64,000 nt of DNA from Paradesertivirga mongoliensis. GTDB lineage: Bacteria > Bacteroidota > Bacteroidia > Sphingobacteriales > Sphingobacteriaceae. The notes under the pieces are model-generated. The model saw only the letters and a list, made by a program, of their open reading frames with translations. It was not told the origin of the DNA and searched no databases. The stretch lies in NCBI RefSeq assembly GCF_024436395.1, contig NZ_JAFMZO010000003.1, positions 558,001 to 622,000 on the forward strand, given 5' to 3'. Numbering within the stretch: the first letter of the stretch is position 1; each line of letters begins with the position of its first letter. The position numbers and the translations under genes were made by a program. Shown here piece after piece: positions 56,186-64,000 of the stretch.

Positions 56186-57028
56186 ATGCGTAACCTTTTG
56201 ATTTTTATCAGCAAGTACAACGCATTCTTCTTTTTTGTCTTCTTCTTCGCGATGTCCCTTATCCTGGTCTTCAAAAACAACTCTTTCCAGCGGGCAAGCA
56301 CTTTAAATTCTTCGAATCTTCTAATTGGTCAGGCTTACGAAAGATACAACACCTTACAAAAATATCTGCGGTTAGCACAGGTAAGCGACAGTCTGGCGGC
56401 AGAAAATGCGCGGTTACGCAGTCAGCTTAAAAATTCTTTCTACCAAAACAAGGCAGAGGAAAGAATGGTGAACGATACCACTACTTTGCAACAGTATACC
56501 TACCTGGTTGCACAGGTGGTAAACAACTCCATCCATCAGAAAAATAACAGCATTACCATCGACAAAGGCAGATCGCATGGAATCCTGCCGGGAATGGGCG
56601 TGATCTGTTCATCAGGGATTGTAGGAATTGTAGATAATGTGTCTACTCATTATGCAACCATTAAATCCTTGCTGCATCAGGATACGCGGATAAGTGCCCG
56701 GATTACCGAAACCCAGGCTTTTGGTTCTTTAGTATGGGGACAGGAAGATTACAATCCGCGAATTGCCACGTTGAAGGATATACCAAACCATGTTGATGTG
56801 AAAAGAGGGCATCACATCGTCACCTCTGGCTACTCCGCTTTATTTCCTGCCGGCATAGCGATTGGACGAGTGAGAGATACCAGGAAAAAGACCGGAGAGA
56901 TCTCATCGGACATAAAGGTAATTCTCAGTACCGACTTCTCTACTCTGGCGTATGTGTATGTAGTCAAAAGCAATTTCTCGGCCGAGAAGCAAGCGCTCGA
57001 ATTAGAAACGGAGGAGGCCGATGATTAG
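56186..57028 (+). CDS. mreC: rod shape-determining protein MreC
   Basis: 280 residues. Short cytoplasmic N-terminus, one membrane helix (about 14-30), a periplasmic coiled coil (about 55-90, LAAENARLRSQLKNSFYQN) and the two-lobed MreC beta domain (about 115-270), with NSITIDKGRSHGILPGMGVI and HHIVTSGYSALFPAGIAIGR. It connects MreB to the peptidoglycan synthases. Its stop overlaps the mreD start by 8 bp. Confidence 0.94.
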   Translation: MRNLLIFISKYNAFFFFVFFFAMSLILVFKNNSFQRASTLNSSNLLIGQAYERYNTLQKYLRLAQVSDSLAAENARLRSQLKNSFYQNKAEERMVNDTTTLQQYTYLVAQVVNNSIHQKNNSITIDKGRSHGILPGMGVICSSGIVGIVDNVSTHYATIKSLLHQDTRISARITETQAFGSLVWGQEDYNPRIATLKDIPNHVDVKRGHHIVTSGYSALFPAGIAIGRVRDTRKKTGEISSDIKVILSTDFSTLAYVYVVKSNFSAEKQALELETEEADD

Positions 57029-57536
57029 GATTATTACAAGCAACTTTATCCGGTTTGTGTTACTGGTATTCATTCAGGTTTTCCTGCTTAAAAACATCGG
57101 CTATTACAATCTGTCAGTTCCTTTCCTATACATACTGTTCATTTTACTACTTCCCTTCGAAACGCCGAACTGGCTGCTATTTCTACTATCATTTCTGATA
57201 GGATTAACTGTGGATAGCTTTTACGATACTCTGGGGGTAAACGCGGCGGCATGCACCGTTCTGGCACTAGTCCGGGTGATTTTCATTAACCTTACCGTTC
57301 AGCGGCTAAGCTTCGAGATTGAGCCGGAGCCTAAGCTGGGTATAATGGGCTTTCGCTGGTTTTTCTTTTATGCGATTATATTAACTGCCGTCCATCACAC
57401 TATACTATTCGTAATTGAAGATTTTAGCTTTAATGACTTCAAGTACACACTAATTCGGATAATTTTAAGTTCTCTTTTTACAGTATTTTTGATGTTGGTT
57501 GCAGAATTCATCTTCTACCGGCAGAAAGAGCGTTAA
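57021..57536 (+). CDS. mreD: rod shape-determining protein MreD
   Basis: 171 residues, about five to six membrane helices (for example LLFLLSFLIGLTVDSFYDTL and FFYAIILTAVHHTILFVI). The DSFYD motif and the size fit MreD. It overlaps mreC by 8 bp and lies 3 bp before the PBP2 gene. A purine-rich GGAGGAGG stretch lies before the ATG, but it is also mreC coding sequence. Confidence 0.9.
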   Translation: MIRIITSNFIRFVLLVFIQVFLLKNIGYYNLSVPFLYILFILLLPFETPNWLLFLLSFLIGLTVDSFYDTLGVNAAACTVLALVRVIFINLTVQRLSFEIEPEPKLGIMGFRWFFFYAIILTAVHHTILFVIEDFSFNDFKYTLIRIILSSLFTVFLMLVAEFIFYRQKER

Positions 57537-57539
57537 TAA

Positions 57540-59471
57540 ATGAACAGTTTCTTCCCCCGCAGGTATGTTATTCAGGGAATCTTCATAGCGATTGCATTAG
57601 TATTATTGCTGCGGTTGTTTTACATCCAGGTAATTGACAAAAGCTATTTACTCTCTGCCAAAGATAACGTTTTACGTCGGATACCTATTTTCCCCGCACG
57701 GGGACTGATCCTGGATCGTACGGGGAAAGTACTGGTTCAGAATGAGCCTGTATATGATCTGATGGTCATCCCGAAAGAAGTAAAGCCTTTTGACACTCTT
57801 GAGTTCTGCAGGCTAATCGGCATCGACAAGGTAGCCTTCGACAAGAAGTTTCAGAAAGCGATAAGATATTCGCGCTACACCTCATCCATCTTCGAAAAGC
57901 AGCTTTCGGCGGTAACATACGCGGCCTTTCAGGAGAAACTTTACGAATATCCGGGATTTTATGTGGTTAACCGCTCTGTAAGATTTTACCCCGACAGTAT
58001 TGCTGCTCAATTCCTCGGTTATATTGGTGAGGTAAGTGAGCGCGATATAGAAAAGTCGGGCGGATTTTACCGCAAGGGCGATTATATTGGAAAAACCGGG
58101 GTTGAGAAGTCGTACGAAGAACTTTTAAGAGGCCAACGCGGTGTCCAGCAGCTCATGGTAGATGCGTTCAACCGCCCCAAAGGACACTTTGCCGATGGCC
58201 GTTATGACACGATTGCGGTATCCGGTGAGCGGCTGATCAGTTCGCTCGATAAGAACCTTCAGAAGTTCGGCGAGCAGCTGATGGTGAATAAGATAGGTAG
58301 TATAGTTGCTATTGAACCATCTTCGGGAGAAATTCTTGCCTTTGTAAGCAGTCCGAGTTATAACCCCAACCTGATGGTTGGCCGGCAAAGGGGAAAAAAC
58401 TATAACAAGCTTAATACAGATCCTTTAAAACCTATGTTTATTCGCCCTATCCAGGCAGAATATCCTCCGGGTTCTATCTTCAAAGTGATTAATGCCTTAC
58501 TTGGACAGCAATTTGGCCTGATAAAGCCAGATACGCGCTTCTTTTGCGGCGGGGGTTACTATTATGGCGGAAGCCGCCCAATGAAATGTACGCACGTCCA
58601 CGGCTCATCAGACCTGGCGCGTTCTATTCAGGTGTCGTGCAACACGTATTACGGAAATGTCTATGCTGCCATGATCGACCGTTCTGGGATGAGACCGGTA
58701 AATGGATTTAAACGCTGGCGCGAAGGCGTAGCAAAGTTTAATATCGGATCGCGGCTGGATATAGATCTTCCGCACGAAAGAAAAGGTCTTTTGCCCACAG
58801 ATTCTTTATACACCAAGCGGTATAGAAGCGATAAATGGCGGTCGGGCTACAATATATCGCTCTCTATCGGGCAGGGTGAGCTCGGAATTACTCCTCTGCA
58901 AATGGCCAATGTGGCGGCTACTGTTGCTAATCGCGGCTTCTTTTACAAACCCCATCTGGTAAAAGCTATCGGAGAAAAAAAATTCATTAAACCAGAGTAC
59001 ACAAAGAAAAACTACGTTGGGGTAGACGAGAAACACTTCGAACCCGTGATACAGGGAATGAGCATGGTGGTGAACCAGTTTCCTGGCACCGCTACGTATT
59101 CGGCCATCCATAATATCGAGATTTGCGGTAAAACCGGAACGGTACAGAATCCGCATGGTGACGATCACTCCGTATTCTTCGCATTTGCACCAAGAAATAA
59201 CCCGAAGATTGCCATCGCCGTTGTGGTAGAAAATGGAGGCCATGGCTCTACCTGGGCAGCTCCCATCGCAAGCTTGCTTATAGAGAAGTACCTTACTGAT
59301 TCTACAAAACGTGATAAGTATTATTTAGAGCGGATATTGAAAGGTAATTTACTGCCACGGCCAAAAGTTGCGCCCAAGCCGGCCCCTGTCAAAAAGCCCG
59401 ACAGTACTTCAAATAAGCAAAAGCCCAAGCCTGCAACCACAAATAAAATAGCTATTTTAAGAAATGATTAA
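57540..59471 (+). CDS. mrdA: penicillin-binding protein 2 (elongasome transpeptidase)
   Basis: 643 residues. One N-terminal membrane helix (about 9-27) is followed by the PBP dimerisation domain (RGLILDRTGKVLVQNEPVYD, about 55-74). The transpeptidase domain has all three motifs: catalytic S-x-x-K in YPPGSIFKVINAL, S-x-N in VSCNTYYG and KTG in CGKTGTVQNPHG. The C-terminal tail is Pro/Lys-rich. It cross-links lateral-wall peptidoglycan in partnership with RodA, whose gene overlaps it by 8 bp. Confidence 0.95.
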   Translation: MNSFFPRRYVIQGIFIAIALVLLLRLFYIQVIDKSYLLSAKDNVLRRIPIFPARGLILDRTGKVLVQNEPVYDLMVIPKEVKPFDTLEFCRLIGIDKVAFDKKFQKAIRYSRYTSSIFEKQLSAVTYAAFQEKLYEYPGFYVVNRSVRFYPDSIAAQFLGYIGEVSERDIEKSGGFYRKGDYIGKTGVEKSYEELLRGQRGVQQLMVDAFNRPKGHFADGRYDTIAVSGERLISSLDKNLQKFGEQLMVNKIGSIVAIEPSSGEILAFVSSPSYNPNLMVGRQRGKNYNKLNTDPLKPMFIRPIQAEYPPGSIFKVINALLGQQFGLIKPDTRFFCGGGYYYGGSRPMKCTHVHGSSDLARSIQVSCNTYYGNVYAAMIDRSGMRPVNGFKRWREGVAKFNIGSRLDIDLPHERKGLLPTDSLYTKRYRSDKWRSGYNISLSIGQGELGITPLQMANVAATVANRGFFYKPHLVKAIGEKKFIKPEYTKKNYVGVDEKHFEPVIQGMSMVVNQFPGTATYSAIHNIEICGKTGTVQNPHGDDHSVFFAFAPRNNPKIAIAVVVENGGHGSTWAAPIASLLIEKYLTDSTKRDKYYLERILKGNLLPRPKVAPKPAPVKKPDSTSNKQKPKPATTNKIAILRND

Positions 59472-60723
59472 TCAGCGAAGCCTTTTCTTCAACATAGACT
59501 GGATAATAATATTTATCTATGTGGCGCTATGTGTCATCGGCTGGTTCAATATCCATGCAGCAGTATACGACCCTCAAAACCCAAGCATTGTTGATTTGGA
59601 TACCAATTATGGCAAGCAATTACTGTTTATTGTTACTGCATTAATTCTTGGAGCTGTAATACTTCTTTTAGACAATAAATTTTTTAACGCATTTTCTCCT
59701 ATTTTCTATGGAGTAACCTTGATTCTGCTGGTTGTAGTACTATTTGTCGGCCGAAATGTAGGCGGGAATCAGGCATGGATTCCTATCGGGAGTTTCAGAC
59801 TTCAACCCTCCGAGTTTGCAAAATTTTCTACTTGTTTACTGCTCGCAAAATACCTTAGCTCCACCAATCTTAAACTGCAGGATTTTCAGACTTTACTCAT
59901 CTGCGGATTAATTCTGGTTATACCAACGGCATTAATTATGCTTCAACCAGATACCGGATCGGCGCTAACGTTTACTTCGCTGATATTTGTATTATACCGC
60001 GAAGGGCTTTCGGGTTACACTTTGGTAATAGGCGCCTTGTTTATTGCTTTGTTTGTGTTAACGCTTCTCTATAGCACATGGATTGTAGCAGGCCTGCTTA
60101 TTGCGGTCGCAGCAGTTCTAATCGCATCCAATAAAAAGAATCGCTCCTTTATCACAACCATCGCCATCGGAACTGTTATTTCGATCATCTTTATTTTCTG
60201 CGTCGATTTTGCATATAATAGTATCCTTCAATCGCATCAGCGCAATCGGATTGATGTGATCTTGGGAAAAATTCATGATCCGCGCGGCGAAGGATATAAC
60301 CTGAACCAGTCTAAAATCGCGATCGGCTCAGGAGGGCTTTGGGGCAAGGGATATCTGCAGGGAACGCAAACCAAATACGATTTCGTACCCGAGCAAAGCA
60401 CAGATTTTATCTTCTGTACCGTAGGCGAGGAATGGGGATTTGCAGGAAGCTTTGTGGTGATTGCTTTATATGTAACTCTGCTCATTCGCATTATAAACCT
60501 GGCAGAGCGACAGCGATCTGCGTTTACACGAGTGTATGGATATGGAGTTGCCTCCATCCTATTCTTTCACTTCTTTATCAATATCGGTATGACCATAGGG
60601 CTAGTACCAGTTATAGGGATACCACTGCCATTCATCAGTTATGGCGGGTCATCGTTGATAAGCTTTACAATCCTGCTGTTTATCTTTCTAAAATTGGATT
60701 CTAACCGGATGGGAGTTATTTAG
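59464..60723 (+). CDS. rodA: peptidoglycan glycosyltransferase RodA
   Basis: 419 residues, ten or so membrane helices (SEDS family). Conserved features are GGNQAWIPIGSFRLQPSEFAK (about 100-120, in pieces), LIMLQPDTGSALTF with the catalytic Asp region, DFIFCTVGEEWGFAGS and the terminal PLPFISYGGSSLISF. It polymerises glycan strands together with PBP2. The start overlaps mrdA by 8 bp and the stop overlaps the convergent hypothetical gene by 8 bp. Confidence 0.95.
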   Translation: MINQRSLFFNIDWIIIFIYVALCVIGWFNIHAAVYDPQNPSIVDLDTNYGKQLLFIVTALILGAVILLLDNKFFNAFSPIFYGVTLILLVVVLFVGRNVGGNQAWIPIGSFRLQPSEFAKFSTCLLLAKYLSSTNLKLQDFQTLLICGLILVIPTALIMLQPDTGSALTFTSLIFVLYREGLSGYTLVIGALFIALFVLTLLYSTWIVAGLLIAVAAVLIASNKKNRSFITTIAIGTVISIIFIFCVDFAYNSILQSHQRNRIDVILGKIHDPRGEGYNLNQSKIAIGSGGLWGKGYLQGTQTKYDFVPEQSTDFIFCTVGEEWGFAGSFVVIALYVTLLIRIINLAERQRSAFTRVYGYGVASILFFHFFINIGMTIGLVPVIGIPLPFISYGGSSLISFTILLFIFLKLDSNRMGVI

Positions 60724-61648
60724 CAAACCTGCGGTTCAACAGTTCATAGAATTTATCCACTGTCTTTTGCTTATCTACCCAATTGTTCTTTGCTGCGTAA
60801 TTTACCTTTAGAAAATTATCTGCAGCTTCAAACGAGTCAAAACGATTGATGATCTCTATAGCCTCACTATAAGCGAGGCTATATCCATTAAAAAGATCCT
60901 TTATGAAAAGCAGCTTATCGTTCAGATTAATGGCCGACTTTAGATCGGACAAGGGGGGCAACGGTCGGCTGGGTGATGCCGTTGAGGCCCGCTGTGCAGA
61001 GATAAGTTCGTTTAGTGTTGGTATTTTAACGTTCTCTTCTTTGTCCTTTTGAATATCGGTACTTGTTGGATTAACCGGAACAACCTCTTCCAAAACAGGC
61101 GCGTTCAAGGTTTCTTTATCGGCCGTGGCCGGCTCAGGATTATTTGACACATTGGCATCAGGTCTAAAGAATGTATTGAACGAAGTTTCCGGGATATGCT
61201 CTGCAACAACTTCCTGTGGCTCACTTTCAACCGGATGTTCTTCTTCTGAAGGAACCACAGGCTGAACATCGGGTTGCTGATATTCCTCAATTTGCGGGGC
61301 AGCAATAAGTTCGTGTTCTGCAGGCTGCTCAAAACCTGAATACTCCTCAGGAATTTCCTGCCTTATCAACTCTTCTTCGGGAGCAACAGTTTCCAAACCG
61401 CTTACACTTTCCTGATACGCTGCAGAATGACTTATATCAGCAGGACTCGCATTTGCTTCTTCCAGGCCAACAGATAGATCTAATCGCTTTAATACTTTGA
61501 TGTGTTCTGCAAGAAAATCAGCATTAGCCGAAAGGAGCTCCAGTTCGAGCTCATTGAGCTTATCAGGTGACTCTGACAGATATTGATACTGCTCATTTAT
61601 CTCGGTTAAAATGCTTCCTATTTTCCTGAATATAGTGTGTGCTTTCAT
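60716..61648 (-). CDS. conserved hypothetical protein with acidic disordered middle
   Basis: 310 residues, not recognised. Three parts: an N-terminal helical region (about 1-70, [20 protein letters not shown]), a long low-complexity Glu/Pro/Val-rich middle (about 75-220) and a conserved-looking C-terminal helical domain (about 235-310: [56 protein letters not shown]). There is no signal peptide or membrane helix. The C-terminus probably binds a partner. It is convergent with rodA (8-bp overlap) and divergent from tdk. Confidence 0.75.
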   Translation of the reverse strand: MKAHTIFRKIGSILTEINEQYQYLSESPDKLNELELELLSANADFLAEHIKVLKRLDLSVGLEEANASPADISHSAAYQESVSGLETVAPEEELIRQEIPEEYSGFEQPAEHELIAAPQIEEYQQPDVQPVVPSEEEHPVESEPQEVVAEHIPETSFNTFFRPDANVSNNPEPATADKETLNAPVLEEVVPVNPTSTDIQKDKEENVKIPTLNELISAQRASTASPSRPLPPLSDLKSAINLNDKLLFIKDLFNGYSLAYSEAIEIINRFDSFEAADNFLKVNYAAKNNWVDKQKTVDKFYELLNRRFAK

Positions 61649-61742
61649 CTTTAAGGATAACGTTTACAAGACGTTTATGTTGGTAACTCAGAATCCAAAA
61701 ATAGGATTAAATTCTGATATTCGTTTGCAGAAAGGGTTAAAC

Positions 61743-62330
61743 ATGTTATTCAGCGAACTACATTTCAGGTCGGCAGCGGGGCCGCGTGGCAGCATTGAAG
61801 TGGTGTGCGGGTCTATGTTTTCGGGCAAAACGGAAGAGCTGATTCGTCGTTTACGCAGAGCTCAGATCGCCCGGCTGAATGTCGAAATATTCAAGCCCTT
61901 TATCGACACCCGGTACGATGATACGGCTGTAGTTTCGCACGATCAGAATTCTATCCCATCTACTCCGGTTGAACATTCGTCTTCCATTTTATTACTCGGC
62001 TCAAATACCCAGGTGGTTGGAATTGACGAAGCGCAGTTTTTTGACGATGGGCTGCCTGAAGTCTGTAAACGACTCGCATCAAAAGGGATCAGAGTAATTG
62101 TGGCGGGACTGGATATGGACTTTAAAGGAAATCCATTTGGACCTATGCCAGCATTGATGTCCATCGCCGAAGAGGTTACCAAAGTACATGCGGTTTGTGT
62201 AATCTGTGGATCGCCGGCAACTTTTTCGTTCCGAACGATCGCTAATGAAAGTAAAATTTTACTTGGAGAAAAAGAGAGTTACGAACCGCGCTGCAGGCTA
62301 TGTTTCAGCCAGTCTGAAGATCTATTTTAA
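61743..62330 (+). CDS. tdk: thymidine kinase
   Basis: 195 residues from the ATG at 61743, the normal type II TK length; the maximal frame starts at 61611 with 44 extra residues that overlap the divergent gene. Motifs: P-loop [20 protein letters not shown] (about 20-39), the DEAQFFDD Walker B region, the lasso [16 protein letters not shown] and four zinc-binding cysteines (CVICG and CRLC). It phosphorylates thymidine for salvage. The 3' end overlaps the convergent subtilase gene by 9 bp. Confidence 0.95.
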   Translation: MLFSELHFRSAAGPRGSIEVVCGSMFSGKTEELIRRLRRAQIARLNVEIFKPFIDTRYDDTAVVSHDQNSIPSTPVEHSSSILLLGSNTQVVGIDEAQFFDDGLPEVCKRLASKGIRVIVAGLDMDFKGNPFGPMPALMSIAEEVTKVHAVCVICGSPATFSFRTIANESKILLGEKESYEPRCRLCFSQSEDLF

Positions 62331-64000
62331 AACACTGATTTTAGTCGTTCTTACCTGATCGTTATATTTAAAACGATAGAAATAAACGCCGCTACCAATA
62401 TCCGAAAAGAATCCACCCGAAAAATCATACTTTAAATAATGAACGCCTTTCCCATATCCCAGGCCGGGAATCAATGTTCTAACCCGCTGCCCCATCAGAT
62501 TAAATAATTCAAGAGTAACCTTCCCCTGTTCCGGCAGTTCAAACCGAACAGTGCTTACGCCATTAGAAGAAAATAGCGGATTAGGATAAACCTCAACATT
62601 AAATGCAACTGCAGGTTCATTGGGGATAACCACGTTGAGCTTGTCGTATTTTTGCTGAGCAGCCTGAGCCGAGGCCTGTATATCCTGCAAATTGTCTCCG
62701 CCAATAAACGCAAAAGCCACTTTAACAGACCGGTTAGCGGGAATAGAATAAGGGCCGTATCCCGAAACAAAGGACACATCGACGCCGGTACTTACATCCA
62801 GTCCTGAAGATTGCACCCCGCTCGAAAGTGTCTCCCACTTTTCTGCGATGGTTAATTCTTCGTCGCTTAGCGGATTGTTCTGCACATCAAACGACAGCGG
62901 ATAATAGGCGGGGGCAGCATTATTACTCAATAGTTTCACCGCAGCATAAGGCGCATTGGGTACTTCTTTATCATAAACATAAGCCAGACGTTCGGCAGGA
63001 ATGTATTGCGTTGCATCGGCCCTGCCGCCAAGTATATCCCAATCGGTGAAAAGGCCGATATGAACATTCTTCAATTGAAAATTAGTGCGGTTAAGAACTT
63101 CATACTCCGCGATGATATATTTATCGTCGGGCGATTTCTTAAAGGCTGTCATCCTGTGAGTTACGGCAATCTCCAGACCTTTTGGATTTCCCCGGTCGTT
63201 AAATTGTGATTCGGCAACGATCGAATCAGCATTGTCAATAACCTCATAGGCCCTCACCAATTTAACAAAATGATCGTGAGTAGTAGAATTATCTGCCCGC
63301 GCATTATTCGAAACTCTCTCGGGCGAATTGCCAATCATTAACGCAGCCTCGTAAAGCAGCTGTTCGCCACGGTATTCAAAACCGAGCCCGTTTGTTTCAG
63401 ATGGAGAACTATATCCGATTCTGCCGTTGCTTGTGATCGTGGTGGCAATAGAGTTGGTTCGAATATTAATAAAATCTTTCGATACGGTTAAAGAGAACCA
63501 CTCAAAATCCTGGTAATTATTAGCAGCGTAAGTAAGCAAAAAGTCGACGTTCGAGTTTCCGGGTACTTCCTTCGGAATGATCACTTTGAAAGGGCCAACC
63601 TGGGTTTTCGTCTCCAATGTACCAATAGACGCAATGTTCGGCACAGACGAAAGTATTTTTATCTCGGGAATGGATGCACTTAGTGTAAGTTTGAGATTGC
63701 TTACCGGATAAAGGAAGTTCTTCAGATCAAGATACAAATAGAGCGTATCGGGACTGCCTGCATTGGCGGCAATTTTCTCCTCTTCTGATACGTTCTGGAT
63801 TCTAACCGAAGGCGGGGTTTCTGTAAGCGCTTTCAGCACATTCACTCTCCCCTTTCCCAGCTGACGCGTAAACTGCGGGTTTTCATTTTCGGTATTGTCG
63901 GCAGTAACACGAACAAGTTCCCCTATTTGCTGCATATTAAATGCGGGGCGGTAGGCTTTAACCAAAGCCGCCGTACTTGAAATGATGGGTGCAGACATTG
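62322..64000 (-). CDS. secreted subtilisin-like peptidase with type IX sorting domain (partial)
   Basis: Only the C-terminal 558 or so residues are in the window; the frame is open past the edge. The first visible residues [18 protein letters not shown] are the end of the S8 active-site signature (GTSMSAP, the upstream codon fits Ser), so the catalytic Asp and His lie outside. The middle is beta-rich. The C-terminal 90 residues are a Por/T9SS type A sorting domain: [19 protein letters not shown] and [20 protein letters not shown] (about the last 20). The protein should therefore be exported through type IX secretion. The stop overlaps tdk by 9 bp. Confidence 0.9.
   Translation of the reverse strand, partial: MSAPIISSTAALVKAYRPAFNMQQIGELVRVTADNTENENPQFTRQLGKGRVNVLKALTETPPSVRIQNVSEEEKIAANAGSPDTLYLYLDLKNFLYPVSNLKLTLSASIPEIKILSSVPNIASIGTLETKTQVGPFKVIIPKEVPGNSNVDFLLTYAANNYQDFEWFSLTVSKDFINIRTNSIATTITSNGRIGYSSPSETNGLGFEYRGEQLLYEAALMIGNSPERVSNNARADNSTTHDHFVKLVRAYEVIDNADSIVAESQFNDRGNPKGLEIAVTHRMTAFKKSPDDKYIIAEYEVLNRTNFQLKNVHIGLFTDWDILGGRADATQYIPAERLAYVYDKEVPNAPYAAVKLLSNNAAPAYYPLSFDVQNNPLSDEELTIAEKWETLSSGVQSSGLDVSTGVDVSFVSGYGPYSIPANRSVKVAFAFIGGDNLQDIQASAQAAQQKYDKLNVVIPNEPAVAFNVEVYPNPLFSSNGVSTVRFELPEQGKVTLELFNLMGQRVRTLIPGLGYGKGVHYLKYDFSGGFFSDIGSGVYFYRFKYNDQVRTTKISVLK

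Noticed and set aside
57000..57021. GGAGGAGG before mreD as another strong Shine-Dalgarno exception
   Set aside because: The stretch encodes Glu-Glu-Ala codons of mreC, so it can be explained by coding alone.
61611..61742. Extended N-terminus of thymidine kinase
   Set aside because: It would overlap the divergent gene and exceed the family length by 44 residues.

Overview
The window is a stretch of core chromosome from a Bacteroidota bacterium, most likely of the Sphingobacteriaceae (Pedobacter-like). Supporting signs are an ECF sigma/FecR/TonB-receptor trio with an STN domain, promoters of the TTTG-N18-TAnnTTTG type, near absence of Shine-Dalgarno sites, a Por/type IX secretion C-terminal domain on a subtilase, and an rpsU-xerC-hpf-tRNA-tuf-secE-nusG-rplKAJL-rpoBC block. 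There is no rRNA operon, CRISPR array, prophage or transposase.

Layout. 1-3650 (minus): sigma factor, a 35-codon small ORF, anti-sigma FecR and a SusC/FecA-type receptor cut by the window edge. 3730-8355 (plus): malate dehydrogenase, a retropepsin-like aspartyl protease, a group III truncated haemoglobin and three tandem paralogues of an unrecognised exported family. 8416-13350: gyrB (minus), an OmpH-like lipoprotein, guanine deaminase, an S4 protein, a decayed gene remnant and dapD. 13578-21496 (plus): a glycosyltransferase, a Sua5/YrdC protein, CCA-adding enzyme, a pRiA4b-type protein, miaA and the three-gene transhydrogenase operon.

21609-37813 (minus) is the information-processing core. 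In transcription order it runs rpsU, xerC, hpf, tRNA-Thr(TGT), tRNA-Tyr, tRNA-Gly, tRNA-Thr(GGT), tuf, tRNA-Trp, secE, nusG, rplK, rplA, rplJ, rplL, rpoB, rpoC, then a DUF3859-like gene and a DUF3467 gene. Promoters, terminators and internal hairpins can be placed. The two small ribosome-binding proteins (bS21 and HPF) carry strong Shine-Dalgarno sequences, whereas the other starts I inspected do not, apart from a GGAGGAGG run before mreD that lies inside mreC codons.

37963-52632 is a mixed region: a T5117-type metalloprotease, acyl-CoA dehydrogenase, helix-hairpin-helix protein, zinc-ribbon protein, tailless SSB, lipoprotein, SDR, flippase-like membrane protein, a multi-PAS histidine kinase, an orphan TonB receptor, an SRPBCC protein and a PfpI protein. 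52760-60723 (plus) holds purN, purH and the rod-shape/elongasome operon mreB-mreC-mreD-mrdA-rodA. The window ends with a conserved hypothetical, thymidine kinase and the C-terminal part of a secreted subtilase.

Most of the window is ordinary housekeeping sequence. The less explained items are the triplicated exported family, the Shine-Dalgarno exceptions at rpsU and hpf, the small ORF in the sigma/FecR operon, the 30-bp palindrome upstream of the tailless ssb, and AT-rich or purine/pyrimidine-biased repetitive spacers. Where the longest open frame begins at a rare codon or has an unlikely N-terminal extension, the coordinates here use the better-supported downstream ATG.
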